A DNA stretch of 43,310 bases from positions 116,160 through 159,469 of the forward strand of contig NW_006768814.1 of assembly GCF_000204055.1 (NCBI RefSeq), written 5' to 3'. The DNA comes from Melampsora larici-populina 98AG31. Its lineage: Eukaryota > Basidiomycota > Pucciniomycetes > Pucciniales > Melampsoraceae. Below are positions 12,329-24,640 of this stretch, piece by piece. The notes beneath the pieces are model-generated. The model did not search any database. It was not told where the DNA came from and saw only the letters and a list, made by a program, of their open reading frames with translations. The position numbers were made by a program, and so were the translations under genes. How positions within the stretch are numbered: position 1 is the first letter of the stretch; every line of letters begins with the position of its first letter.

Positions 12329-13906
12329 ATGGCTGGATTAACCAAAATTGTATTTGTGGGTAACTTACCCTACTCACATTCGGATGAGTAAGTCTTTCTG
12401 TGTTCATCTTCGTAATCCAATCTCTACAATTTTATAAATGATGATCTGACCATTTTCTGTAATCTCGTTTGGTTTTGCTTAGACTACAGAAACAACTTGA
12501 AGATGTTTTCAGTACAGTCGGGTACGCATTTATCATTTTGGTTGCTAGTCTCAGGCGAATCTGTCAAGGTCTTATTTTAATACGAACCCATCAAACTGAC
12601 TTTGATTTCAAATCACTTTCTTTTTCCATTCAGTTTGGTATCAAATTTTAGAATTGCTTTTGAAAAAGAGACAGGAAAACCTCGAGGATTTGGTTTTTGT
12701 GAATATTTTGGTGAGTTTTCCGGATTTGTTAGTTTCTGAATAAGAAAATCAAGCAAGTTATATACGAGAACAATGTTTAGTGACTTATCTCTTGATCTAT
12801 ATTCAATCCTTTCGAATTTAGACACACAAACGGCCGAATCAGCTATTCGTAATCTCCAAGGAATCGAAATCGGAGGTAGAGCATTACGATTAGACTTTGC
12901 TGATGTAGGTAATCACGATACCAGGGAAGCTGGTGGTCGACCTCCGCCTCCAAAAGGTCGACGTGGTGCTGCTATGGCACAAGCCAATCGTGATGAATTT
13001 GGTGGTGGTGGTGGTGGTGGTGGACGAGGTCCAATGGGTAATGGAAACGGTCAAGGACCCATAGGTGGATTACCTCCTGATCTACCGCGAGGTCAACCCT
13101 TGGTGGCAGGACAGGCGGCCACTGATCAAATCTCTCAGACCTTGGCAGCAATCCCTCCCGGTCAATTGGCCGAGATCACTGGTCAAATGAAGGTATATTG
13201 ATGCTCATCTCTTTAAACTCGGTCTATGTCTCGATTTGTAGATGTATAAACTGATCATTCTTTGATCGCTTGGATTCTTCTGATTCGTAGCAATTAGTAG
13301 CTACAGCACCGGATCAAGCTAGGCAACTCCTCACGGCCAATCCACAATTGACTTATGCACTTTTTCAGGCAATGTTGATGATGGGAATTGTAGATGCTTC
13401 GGTCCTGACTCGTATGCTAGCCCCAGCACCTGCTATCCCGCAGCCCCAGCAGCATGCAGCGCCTATATCCCATCAACCAAATCGAATGGCCAACATGAAC
13501 GCTGGTTTTGGTACGCCAACCTATCCAACCCAGATGCGACCCAACTTGCCTGTACAACCGGCTACTTCATATAGCAACCCAGCACCACAGGTGGTACCTA
13601 ATTATGGTGTCATACCTCAAGCTGCACCTGTACCGGCTCCTGCACCTGTACCAGCTCAACCACAACAGCCTCCATTATCAGCAGCAGCGGCTCAACAAGC
13701 TCAATTAATCCAACAAGTTCTTTCACTCACTCCTCAACAGATCGATGCTCTAGCTCCCGAACACCGGAATACAATATTGCAAATTGTGAGTCTCCCAGAC
13801 TAAATTATCAACCTATCCATACTTCTTCACTGATATTCTTCATCTCACCTAAATTTCACTTTGAATCAATTAGCGACAACAAGCACTAGGAAATTTAGCA
13901 CGATAA
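12329..13906 (+). CDS. CSTF2: Cleavage stimulation factor subunit 2 (CstF-64)
   Basis: RNA-binding subunit of the nuclear cleavage stimulation factor, which recognises U/GU-rich downstream elements during pre-mRNA 3'-end formation. Six predicted exons (12329..12387, 12483..12521, 12634..12710, 12822..13192, 13291..13785, 13874..13906) keep one frame, 357 aa. The RRM occupies residues ~6-84, with RNP2 VFVGNL and RNP1 RGFGFCEY (residues 50-57). A poly-Gly stretch lies at ~118-126. A hinge-like region follows, with QISQTLAAIPPGQLAEITGQM and a LTANPQLTYALFQAMLMMG helix that in the family binds CstF-77/symplekin. After a Pro/Ala/Gln linker comes the C-terminal helix domain beginning LSLTPQQIDALAPEHRNTI, which is completed by a final exon of only ten residues. 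The protein is shorter than the human one (~577 aa), as expected for fungi. An AATAAA lies about 65 bases after the stop. Confidence 0.95.
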
Positions 13907-14358
13907 ATCTATTTCTTCATCAGCCTACCTATGTGTTTTGTTTTGTTTTTGTTTTTTTTATGTTCGGTTCTGAAATAAAAGTTTGATATCCTCTATAACC
14001 CATCAATTCTTGATATTTTTTTTGTCTCGTGTGTCGAAAATCATCGAAATAGGATGAGATAAACAGTGATTTTGAGTCATGATCAAATGTATCATTTGTG
14101 TTTAGATTCATTTTTGTTAATGATTATTATACAAATTGAAGTAAATCAGTACTTGTTATTGCTTTATTCTTTTTCAATACTGTTGATTTATCTGATATTG
14201 CTTTGAGATGTCATAAAAAATGAACCAAGGAGAGGTAGAATTTTGAAGAATGAAGCATAAGTTGTGACTCAATTCAAGATTATTCTCTCTCAGTCATAGT
14301 ACAAGTCTCCGATTGAAGTAAAATGTAAACAGAGGACGAAAAAATGGCAAAAGCAAAT

Positions 14359-14442
14359 TGCCCGTTGCCAGATTTGAACTAGCGACCTCGGCATGACACA
14401 AGGTGTACAAGTGCCGCGCAATAACGACTATGCTAAACGGGC
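14359..14442 (-). tRNA. tRNA-Thr(TGT) with 11-nt intron
   Basis: The cloverleaf folds by eye. The acceptor arms GCCCGTT/AACGGGC pair perfectly, the anticodon stem CGGCA/TGCCG is perfect, the loop is CTTGTA-A with anticodon TGT, and the T arm GCTAG/CTGGC carries TTCAAAT. An 11-nt insertion follows position 37, the canonical tRNA intron site. Its exons match the copy at 17035. Confidence 0.93.
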
Positions 14443-15104
14443 CATACAGCTCTACAGAAAAAAGGAACCACGATTTGAGTGGCCAACCCTTATTTTGAAG
14501 CCTTTCAGTTAACTGAATCAAATTTCATGCAACAAAAACCTGAAGAGATCAATTTCATCACATTTTAAATGTTCTCTGTCACATACAAGGAAAACAAGAT
14601 GGGTTTGATTTCCTTGAATCTTCAATTCCGAGTCCTCTTAGACTGAGACATTTACGATGCAAAAAGAATTCTCCAAAAGGATCTTTTTAATTTAAAACAT
14701 GATGATTACATTAATTTATTGAGATCTTCAATTTACAGATACACTTCAACTTTTGTTTATATACAATTCTTATTATTGTTATGATGATGATTATCTTTTT
14801 TTCTTGGATGATGAGAAATAGATTAAGAAATGATTAGGATCTAAGGATTTGTATTATGTATATATAGAAATGAATAAATTAATTAATGATAAGGGTTGCT
14901 AAATTAAGGGGTAAACAGATGATGATTAGAAGGATATACGTATATATATATATTATATGTTATATGAGATATAAAAGTTTTTCACACCGAATTGATTATC
15001 AAGAAGAATTCTTTTTCAAAAATAATTCTGGTTTATTTTGTTGTTATACAAAAATCTCAAGAAATGTGATTTTGTTTTGTTTTGTTTTCTGTTGGATTCG
15101 ATTT

Positions 15105-16168
15105 TCATGAATTTGAAAAGTTTTGAATCGAATGGTTTTGATGGATTTGAATGTTTTGAATGTTTTGAGTGGTTTGATTTGTAAAGACATTTGAACACTT
15201 AATACTGATATGTTGATAGTGATCATTTTCCATCGAATGATGATCAGGTCTTTGATAAAGACGTTTGTTTTGATGTGACTAAGAACCAAAAAAAGAAATC
15301 GATCATTAGAATAAGATTAAGAAAGATGAATGAAAAGATTAAGGATCGAATCTACTTACGAGACTTGAATCAGATAAGTCAGATGAACTAGAAGAAGCAG
15401 ATGAATGTAGTGAAGTTGAAGATGAAGATGCAGAACCAGACCCAGAGGCAGATGTAGAAGAAGAAGAAGTAGGTGATTTTGAAAGCTCTGATTTTCTTGG
15501 TGCATCTCTACAGGTATTTGTTAAACCGTGAATGACACATCTTGGACATGGTCTCGAATCAGCGCATCCTTTACACGCCTTTAAAAATTCGAACAAACCA
15601 TAAAGTCAGTGATCAGAGAAGTCTATTCTTTGGGTTTTTTCTGATGGATTATTTTGAGGTGCATACAACATACCTTTTGACAATTTTGACAAGCTCTTTT
15701 AACTTGTTTACGTTTTGGTCTATTAAGTATAGATTTTGATGAGAGTTTGTAGTTGGATTGATTCGGATGAAGTTGATTTGAAAGTCGATTTAGATTGGAC
15801 CTAGATTGATGGTACGAATCATGTTCAATGAAATGTTGATTTAGAATCTGATGATGGTGTTGATTTGTGATTTGAAGAGGTTGATTGATTTTATTTTGAT
15901 TAGAATCAGACTGAGGGAAATAAAGATAATTTAGATTGGGATTAGGTTCGAATGATTTTAAAGGTGGTAAAGTGAGATCAATTGACGATAAGGGATTGGA
16001 ATTAAGAGATTGACCATCAACTTCTTGAAGAAGTGATTGGATGGATGGTAAATTGATGGGAAATTGTGATCGAGAGTGATGATGATGATGATGATGAGGA
16101 TGAGGATAAGAACTTATGAGATGATATGGATGATGGTGATGATGATAATTATGAATTGAAGGATACAT
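15105..16168 (-). CDS. Zn2Cys6-type zinc-cluster protein, His/Asn/Ser-rich
   Basis: Predicted fungal zinc-cluster transcription factor. Exons are complement(15105..15278, 15360..15578, 15674..16168) with GT-AG introns, all phase 0, giving 295 aa. The N-terminal half has runs of His and many Asn, Gln and Ser. The basic stretch RPKRKQVKRA leads into CQNCQKACKGC and then RPCPRC, giving Cys-x2-Cys-x6-Cys-x5-Cys-x2-Cys-x8-Cys. An extra Cys lies inside the x6 spacer. Intron 1 falls within the zinc cluster. A poly-Ser block follows (residues ~200-235), and the last exon is again Gln/Asn/His-rich, which fits the N-terminus and supports including it. No fungal-specific regulatory domain is visible. 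The target is unknown. A GAAA microsatellite lies just upstream. Confidence 0.75.
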
Positions 16169-16196
16169 TTTGAAAAGAAACTCAGAAAGAATAATC

Positions 16197-16217
16197 GAAA
16201 GAAAGAAAGAAAGAAAG
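16197..16217. repeat. GAAA microsatellite
   Basis: About five tandem copies of gaaa on the plus strand lie roughly 30 bases upstream of the ATG at 16168. On the coding strand they form a CTTT-rich tract in the leader or promoter of the Zn2Cys6 gene. Confidence 0.85.
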
Positions 16218-17034
16218 ATGAATGAGATTTAGAAGTGAAGATTGAATTCGAATCCCAAGTTCCAAATCAAAGTAGCAATGGCATTCTTGATTCTTGATTC
16301 GAATGAGATCAAGAATCCCAAGCATTTTAAAGTACAAGGATCTCATATTCGATTTGACTTGATTGGATTTGATTGAAGTGATCGATGGTGATTTAAGAAA
16401 GCTTCTTATTGAACTTCATTTCGATTTTCTTATAAACTTTACTCAACTCGAATTCTAATCTTTCACAAACACAGATAGACAATAGTCAAGACTTGATTGC
16501 CTCCACTTCTGACTGTTTAGTAAATCTTATATTTGACGAAAACACTCTGAACAAGTCAAGGTGGTCACTGGTCGAATTTGCAGCATAGAGACTTGTTTAC
16601 AGAATTATCACATCAGATCAGCTGATTCGATCAGATCAGACTGACATTTTCAATCTCAGACGATTAACACTACAATCTTCTCTCTTATCCCTTCTCAATT
16701 CTTGGTCTTCTTCGATTATGTACACACTAACCAATCCTAATTTAACCATGCAGCTGTGCAAGTCTTCTTCCTTCAACTCATCACTTCATTTTCATATTTT
16801 CATCTCATCTCATTCTCATTTTAGTCTCAGTCTGTCTCTCAAATCTCATTCTTATCATCTTTGGTTCTTTAACTCAATCTACAATCCTTTACTGGCTATA
16901 CAACTTCTACTCAACCTTCTTTGTGCGTCGATTTCCCCTTCTTAGATCGTTTTTAAATTCATCTCAGATATCACAAATGCAATCCAATTACTCATACTAA
17001 TGATCCTAAACGCGTCCTCATTGCCGAACTCCAA

Positions 17035-17129
17035 GCCCGTTTAGCATAGTCGTTATTGCGCGGCACTTGTACCCGAGTTTCACCTTCAACGCAATGCCGA
17101 GGTCGCTAGTTCAAATCTGGCAACGGGCA
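17035..17129 (+). tRNA. tRNA-Thr(TGT) with 22-nt intron
   Basis: Mature sequence matches the tRNA-Thr at 14359-14442: acceptor GCCCGTT/AACGGGC, anticodon stem CGGCA/TGCCG and anticodon TGT. The insertion after position 37 is 22 nt and unrelated in sequence to the 11-nt insertion of the other copy. It lies on the opposite strand about 2.6 kb away. Confidence 0.93.
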
Positions 17130-17622
17130 GTTTATTTTTATTGCATTCCCCTTTTCAATTGCTTCGTCGACCGCGTCACGCCGGCAGCATGGAACCCGGA
17201 GGGGGAAAAGTAGAAACGTGAGATACGTAGCGTACCGTCACCGTGGAGTGAGGCTGTGATGATATACGGATGATATGTAGAAGCGAAAGAGTTTCATTGG
17301 CTTTGTGATGGAATTCGAACTTTAATGTGGAGTATGGAATGGAGTTTTGGTGGGATTGAGGCTGAGCTCGGTGTTACAAGTACACAAAGATGACAACATC
17401 AAAAGTTCCGACCCTTCGATCGATTTGCTGTAGTCAGTTTCAGTGTCACGATCATCACTGTCTTTGCCGTGACACGACACAACTTCAAAAAGCTTGGCCA
17501 CCTTGAACTTCACCCCATCATTCTCGCTACACTCTCACAAGCAATTTCTTACCATTAACATCAACCAAAAAGGAACCTGAAATAACCAAACAACTTTCGA
17601 TCATTCGAACCAGACTCCAAGA
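17130..17622. other. Spacer between tRNA-Thr and the RAMP4-like gene
   Basis: No gene recognised. A 63-codon minus-strand frame at 17322-17513 has no family resemblance. The 17500-17620 stretch probably holds the promoter and short leader of the gene at 17623. Confidence 0.5.
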
Positions 17623-18196
17623 ATGGTGCGTCATCTCCTGCACCTCACGGTTTATCGATTCTAACACAAATCACTTCATTCTGTGTTCCTCAGGCAGTAG
17701 GAAAACCAAGGTAGGAATGTCTTATTAATATTTTGCGAAATGATAAACTTACCTTGACTAATGAATATGATGACTTCATCAGAACTCTACAGAAGAAAGA
17801 AGAAAAGTACGCAGAAGCTCTCAAGAAAGGCACTCATATCAAACCAGCTTATCGGGATCTAAAGGTTCTTTGATTCTTAATTCATACCGCCGATTTCGAT
17901 ACTAAGCAGAAAGATATCCAAAGCTCGAGAATACTGATTTCCAACGAATCATCTTATTTCGAATCTCTTCTTCAACATGAGTATATAGAAACCTAGCCCG
18001 GTTCCACCTTATGTAATTTACGGTTTGTTAACAATTCTTGGTGGTGGTGGTGAGTGTTTTGGTTTTTTCTTGGATCTTATGCTAGAGCTATCAAACTTCA
18101 AGTCACTTATATATATCGTTCAACTCAAATCGCTGACTTGATTCTTGACTTTTGACTTCTTAAGTTGTCTTTGAGTTACTCAAATTTATTTTCTAG
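17623..18196 (+). CDS. RAMP4/SERP1/Ysy6-like ER membrane protein
   Basis: Small tail-anchored protein of the RAMP4 family, which associates with the Sec61 translocon and the ER stress response. Five predicted exons (17623..17625, 17694..17710, 17783..17864, 17989..18049, 18165..18196) encode 64 aa, the usual size for the family. The first coding exon is the ATG alone. The cytosolic part is basic (GKPRTLQKKEEKYAEALKKG), then a PSPVPPY turn leads to one C-terminal membrane segment (YGLLTILGGGVVFELLKFIF). The Gly-rich core of this segment matches the family. The last exon was chosen because only the acceptor before 18165 yields this hydrophobic end; nearer AG sites give a polar tail. The donor of intron 3 (gttctt) is weak. 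The family assignment rests on topology, size and the C-terminal motif. Confidence 0.8.
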
Positions 18197-19739
18197 ATCC
18201 TAAATTCCAACTCGATTTGTTTTTCTTCAACACTCCACTCGATTTGCTATCCTACATTGACTTTGATTTGATTCTTCATTGAGTCTGCTTTACTACCTAT
18301 CAAATCTGATATTAAATCAGTATCATTGCTCACCGAAGGCGTCTGACTTATCTCTCGGAAGATTTATCTCCAAAAATCACGCACACGTACCCACCAGGCC
18401 TCATTTTTCCTGGTATACGTGTTTCATTCCTTTAGATGGTATTTGTATCAACTGGTTGAAGATGGGAATACATATAACACGGACCGTTCAAAGTGCCGGA
18501 CTCGAGATCAACCACATAGACTTGCTTATGTAGCGTTTTGTTTAGCTTGATGATGTGTTTGTATGGATGTCAGGGTGTCTTGTGAGCTTGTACATAGGTT
18601 GCAGCAATTGAACAAAACTTGAGATTGGTAGGCAATGTGCCTTACGTTTAAGCAATGCCAAAATAACATCTGCTTGCAATCATCAACATCATGCTGGTAT
18701 AAACTTATCAGAGTCCACCCCACACTTTGATAAGTTTGATGTCTGTGGGTGCCGGGTTTGATGGTTTACTTCCGTCTACAAACACTTGATTGCCAAGCTC
18801 AAGCCAAGTCCCTATGGCCGTCGAGGCACTGTGTTCAGTATCAGCCCCGCCCGGTCAAGACCCACATTGCGGATTCCGGAACATTACGGACATTAACATG
18901 TGCACCTCCTTCCAAAGAGCATCACTCTTCCATTTCACACCCGTATGCGAAGACTTTCGATCAAGGCTGTGTTCCCTGTCGTTCCAGAATTGAAGCTATA
19001 CGACTCCGTCGAGTCACTTTACACCGTCAAGCTTCTATCATGGAACTTGTGTATCCGGTATGTACTCTTTCCTCGATGTAGTAGGTGGGTCACCTTGATT
19101 CTTCTAGGTAGATCGTGGCGCTGCGATATGAGTCAGAGGGAGTCTGAGGAGTAACTCGTATCACCTAGCTGATGATCAGCTTTGGCTTCTATTTAATGAC
19201 TCTTCATTGCTGATCACCATCCTCTTTTCAAAGCATCGCATCTCGCATAATTTGAACAAACCTGGCTTCCTTGAAATCATCATCATTACATCGTATCATG
19301 GCTTACAACGATTATCTCTTTGTAGCTTCATCGCCTCGCACTATGATCAGCTCCGATTTGCACGATCATTATATCCTTTCCATCTCCCAGTTAGTCACTG
19401 ATCTCATCATGATCTACGAAGCATCGATCATATCTCGAAGCAAGTCTGCACGCTCCTCGAAATCATCAACATGGACATTCGAACTTGTCTTTCCTTCATG
19501 TTTTCGTTCCAATCCTTATCGGATTATCACAATCAGCCTACCTTTAATCGTTTCATCATATCCTTCTTACTGATCGAGTCGGTCAGCCTGTCAATACTTT
19601 CCATATTCAAAAGTGGCCTTCAGACCTCTTCGTTTGGAGTTGGATTGATGCTTATTGATCTCGTCAACCGATGTCGCAGAATTGCTACCAGGTGTATCCC
19701 CGTTAAGGCCTTAATCCGTACTGGAATCCAACTAGACAT
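18197..19739. other. Intergenic, no recognised gene
   Basis: Short plus-strand open frames at 18749-19081 and 19271-19573 have somewhat gene-like composition but no signal peptide, domain or splice pattern I can defend. If transcribed they would be lineage-specific or non-coding. Confidence 0.5.
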
Positions 19740-19823
19740 GCTCCCCTAGTCTAAAGGTAGGGCGTTGGACTTCTAACTACGGTTGGCATCCAAAGATTGC
19801 GGGTTCGACCCCCGCGGGGAGTG
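19740..19823 (+). tRNA. tRNA-Arg(TCT) with ~12-nt intron
   Basis: The acceptor GCTCCCC/GGGGAGT pairs with one G-T at the end. The anticodon stem TTGGA/TCCAA is perfect, the loop CTTCTA-A gives anticodon TCT, and the T arm GCGGG/CCCGC carries TTCGACC. The insertion after position 37 is about 12 nt. Confidence 0.93.
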
Positions 19824-22800
19824 TTGCGTAGGCTCAGATGAGCTCGAAAACTTTTTGATCCCCTTTTACGGGTCCTGTGTTCAACTTTTGACTATTACTC
19901 ACAGTTTCAATTGCAAGAAAATCAGTGGTGTCGGTCTCGGAAAGATTCTGCAGAGCTTCATGCATTTTGATTTTTTTTTGCAAAGCTTCTGAAGATAAAC
20001 TTTGCTTGTATCAATGAGACACAAGGAAGTCACTTTGAACCAATCAGGTAAACTCACAAGTACTTTGAAAGTGAATTCCAGATCTTGAATTCCAAATTTT
20101 TCATATATCTTTAGACTTGCTAATGATGAATTTATAGAACCCATCTTGATCTTTAAGACACTTTCATTTTGGCTGAACAGATAGAGAAAGTCAAAACCTA
20201 CATGCTCCTTTGGAGACATGAATTTATAAACATCAATGAAAAGAGGTTGAACTCATAAACAATTTGAGGATTAGGTGTCCAGACACCCTATCTTGAATCC
20301 TTTGTTTAAGTATCTTTAGTTTACCTTCTCTTCCTTCTATTGAAATTGTGAGATCACATAATGCAGTCTTCATTTACAATCAACCAATAATATCATTGAT
20401 CATTTTCAGGGCATAGGTTGTGTGATATCTTAGTGATCAAATTTTCCATCAGATATTGAGAACTTGACTTGAATCCCATGAAATGAACAATGTGATCAAA
20501 GGTATAATCAAGGTAAGAAGAGTAATTGAACAACTTGGAGTGGTTCTTGACAAGAAAATAGTCTCAGGATAGAAATATAGATTCATGAGTGATTTGAACT
20601 CTTTGAATGATGAACTTCTTGGAAAGATATAATGGAATCAAAGTGATAGATGCAAACATTCAGAATCTCAGAGCTGATAAATACCATAAATGGTGATAAA
20701 AAAGTCAAGGTATTACTGAGACAGTCTTGACAGATAAGTTGTGTTCAGCTCAATCAAGAGATTAGTTTCTTGCAGTCTTTCATCTGTCCACCACATGCAC
20801 ATGTTTTCATGATCAGTCCATGAGCTATGTACTATATTTGATTTTGAGGTTCCAAGATGACACAATGAAATGAGGCCATGAACATTCAATGATACAAGTA
20901 GGCTGATTGATATTCTACCAAAGAAAAGGTGGATCTGCACTGATGAGATATAAATTTGTTTAGCTTCAGGTCCAGTGAGTTTATCCCTGCCACTTTCATC
21001 ACATTGCTTCTATGTAATCACTCTGTTCAAATTTGATCTTACTTGCTTTCAATTCTTCATCCTCTTTCAAAATCTCACTCACCTGTGGACCTGTTCACTC
21101 ATCACACACAATTGAACAAATGGCTTACCCCATTCAGGTTTGCGAATGGAAGCAGCAAATTATGTGTTGGGCTGCTTCTGGCTTACATGCAAAGTTTGTG
21201 CATGTCAAGCTTTGTCATCTCCCCTCTAGTAAACCTTTGTTTTCCAAATGGCATGAATTTTTTTGTCATTTTACTTTGCTAAATTGTTTGGCTGCTCGGT
21301 TTTAGACATTTCCAATCTCCCTTTGGTATCTGGACATATGGTCACTTTGCAAGTTCTTATGCTGAGCACATTTTCAGCAGCAAAATCATCTCATATTAAG
21401 GATGCTGATCATTTGGTTTCATCATATCATTCTCCAGTTATTGCTGATATTGTTCCCATAGGTGCCTGGACTCTGCATAAATGCATTCTACTGGTTCATG
21501 GCACACATCAAGCTAATGCACATATCCTTTTACACTATTGTTGCAGAATTGCCTTTGTCTATCCCTTCATGGGGGTCTTTATCCTTGTTTACCATCTATC
21601 TCAGCTTTGTACAACCACCATACTGCAAATCATTGGTAATGTATATATAGAATATGACGTTGTGAACACAAACATCTTATTACTCATCTAACAAAACATC
21701 AGCCTCAATGCCCAAAGAAAAATCACAATCTAAGTTGTCTCAATCATCAAGCAACTACAATGAATCACCTGACAGATTGTGTTCACTGACTAAGTCTCGA
21801 AATTGAATGACCAAAGCTCACTTGAAGAATGTGTTGCAAGTCAGAATATCACTTGCACACAAATTCAAAAAATATTGATCCTCAAACAAACAAAAAACAA
21901 TCTCAAAAGTGGGATCAAGATACAAAAGAACAAAGACTTCAAGAATCTGCCTACTTGCTTCTCAGGACCCAAAGAACTTGAGGTGCTTGAAGGTGGATTC
22001 TCACCTCAAAATGAGAAAATTAATCAGGTATTTAGGGTATCAAATCCAGATTCATTTGATGACATGATAGTGAAGTCTTTTATCTAACCAGATCTCTATC
22101 ATATTTGTTACATAGTGTGCAATCTGCATGTGCCGGTGGTACTATTGGATGGACATTGGTGCACTGTGGAGCCCTGCTCATCTTATTTTTAGAAGGAAGC
22201 AAAATCCTTTCAATGGGTTTTTTTGGTATTTTTTGCAAGAGGTGTATGCCCTCAATGCCCAGGTGATGCCTACATCCAGCAGAATGTTGGAACCAAATCA
22301 CCAATGACCATGATATATGTAGTGTTCCTATTCCTTATTTCTTTCATGTGTTTTTGTGCATACTATTACTAAACTTAACAAGTCTTAGTGATTGGCTCCA
22401 CTATTATTTCACTCAAAACCTTTTGTCCTAAACCTAACCATGTCTTGTATTGCCACACCTTATTTATCAACTTTGTGTTGAGATGGCTGTGATGGTTTTA
22501 TTCATTCATCATTAAAGGTTATTTCACAAACAACTCCTTATCATCACAAACATCTATCTGGACTCACTTTGATCCTCCTTAAGAATATTTTACTGATAGT
22601 GTTCTCATTTGATTGTCCAGGAATCTAAGATTCCTATACAGAAAGCTAGTTTTTTGTGCCTGGCTGCCCTCAAAAATATAGTGCATCCACAAAATGATCT
22701 TTTGGGATTAAGGACCAACATTTATGAAGGTATATTCCCTATCCAATAGCTTTCCTTTTGCATTTTCAGTCTGTGACGTCTTGCACACCTAGTGAAAGAG

Positions 22801-23828
22801 AACTGTGTTGTGATTTGGAAAATCTGTGAGTATTCTCAAAGATGTTTTGTTCCTTTATGGGATTTTTGAGAATGACAACTTAATAAAATCAACCAAATCT
22901 GCAGAGCAAGATCACAATTTTGAGTATTCTTGCATTTTGCATGTGCAAACCCTGTTCAGCCCCATAGAAAGTTGAAAAATGTCTGGCGGATAAAGATGGT
23001 ATCACTTACACCCCATGTGACTGTTGTTGAGAGACAACTCACGTCTCTCCGACCAATGTTTCAGATGTTGTGATACAAATCCTCCCTTGAGATCAACTAT
23101 GTGAGAACAATATTGAATAGTTACATTCTATTGACAACATATCAATCAGTTCCTGAATATCACATTGACATTCAACAGCAGTCCTTGAATATTGAATCAG
23201 TACTCCCAAGCTAGTAGTTCAAATGATAATTCTAATCAAACTTAATTGATCATCTTTCTTTCTATCAACATATAATATGTTTGTTCCTTTTGTCCCTGAA
23301 ATGCTCTCTTTTCCTCATCCAAAATTTATCAGAGGAAAAGAGTAAGCTGATCTCCCATTTATCCATTTTCACTTCTTTTATATGTTTCTCTGTTATGTGG
23401 TACTAATTTTGTCAATGGTTATTTCACCTGTGCCAACGCTAGTTCAATATGCTAAACTACGTGTTGTGCATTTCTTCTTTGTTATTTTATTTGTCCTGAA
23501 ACCTTATAGGTTAGTTTATCAGGCATTGTGACATGAGGTGATAAGAGGCTCACCTCAAATATTTGTCACGGAGTATTCAGGTTTTCTCGATGATTTCTTT
23601 TGCTTTTCAACTGTAGGGCACAGATATTTGAGTTTGTTTGAAAAAAATCTGGATTTCTGGAATGCCTGTTGAGAAAAATCCCCAATACAATCTAATCATA
23701 GAAATCTTATACAAATTTGCCCCACCAAGCTTTTATTGTAGATGGATGTATAATATCTGGAATATCATAACAGTACTAACTACACCCTTGCATGGATCTG
23801 TAATGCTTCACCAATGAGCACAGCAAGC
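19824..23828. other. Gene-poor AT-rich region
   Basis: Only scattered short open frames on both strands, none with a recognisable domain. No LTR pair, reverse transcriptase or tyrosine recombinase motif was found by eye. The DNA is probably old, decayed repeat sequence. Confidence 0.5.
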
Positions 23829-24640
23829 TGTAATATCCTAGCACCACAGCTCCACACAGGGATGTAGGTAGTACCATCATGATCTGCCAGACTTTTTACA
23901 TCCATGTACAAGGTTAAACACAGTTTACTGGGAGATTCCATGTAAATTTCAAGCACTGTGAGATTGTTATATAGATTGTTTTCAACTGGATTTCTGGAAA
24001 TCAAAGTTTTTTTGCAAAGGAATTCAAAAATTGTAATATCTTATAATTCCAGCTACCCACAGTAGGTGTGAACATCAGAATCTACCACAGATTAAGCATC
24101 TTAGTATGGGTATGAACAAAGTTGACACAAAAGAATTGTCAATTTACTCAAAATTTTGAGATTAGTCTGGAGGTTTTTCAGGCAGGTATTCCAAAAATTG
24201 TTTTGTTTGAGAAAATTCAAAATTGCAATATATTAGCACCACAGTTCCATACAGGGATGTAGGTGGTACCATTAGATTCCACCAGTAAATATCCATCTGT
24301 CTATGGGAATAAACCAGGTTTTCCAGAAAACTTTGGAACATAGTCAGAAATGCAAGTTTTTTTGAGCTGCATCACCAAAATCAAAGTTCTTTTTACAGAA
24401 ACATGTAACAGGAACAACTCTGCCTTACAGCCCTGTGCAGATATGCGGGTAGTACCATTGGGGGCCTACAGACCTCTTCGATCTGTTTACCAAGATAAAG
24501 CAAGCTTCTAGAAGGATTGTGAAGGATAGTAACAGCTTGGATATTGTGTAGGAGAATCTCATAAAACTGGTATTCCAAAAATGAGACCTTTTTCAAATAA
24601 GTCTGGTATTTTAGTAGCTGATATCATGGATTTGTACAGG
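23829..24640. repeat. Degenerate ~190-bp tandem repeat
   Basis: A motif of the form tg(t/c)aatat..., a cag(c/t)t-like block, (ca)cagg(g)atgtagg and gta(cc)at recurs with start points near 23829, 24032, 24223 and 24404, spaced 203, 191 and 181 bases. Copies at 23829 and 24223 are the most alike (both contain agcaccacag and cagggatgtagg). A fifth weak copy may begin near 24610. Indels separate the units. Confidence 0.6.

Noticed and set aside
19824..23828. Possible LTR retrotransposon remnants
   Set aside because: I looked for reverse transcriptase, integrase and protease motifs and for paired long terminal repeats and saw none.
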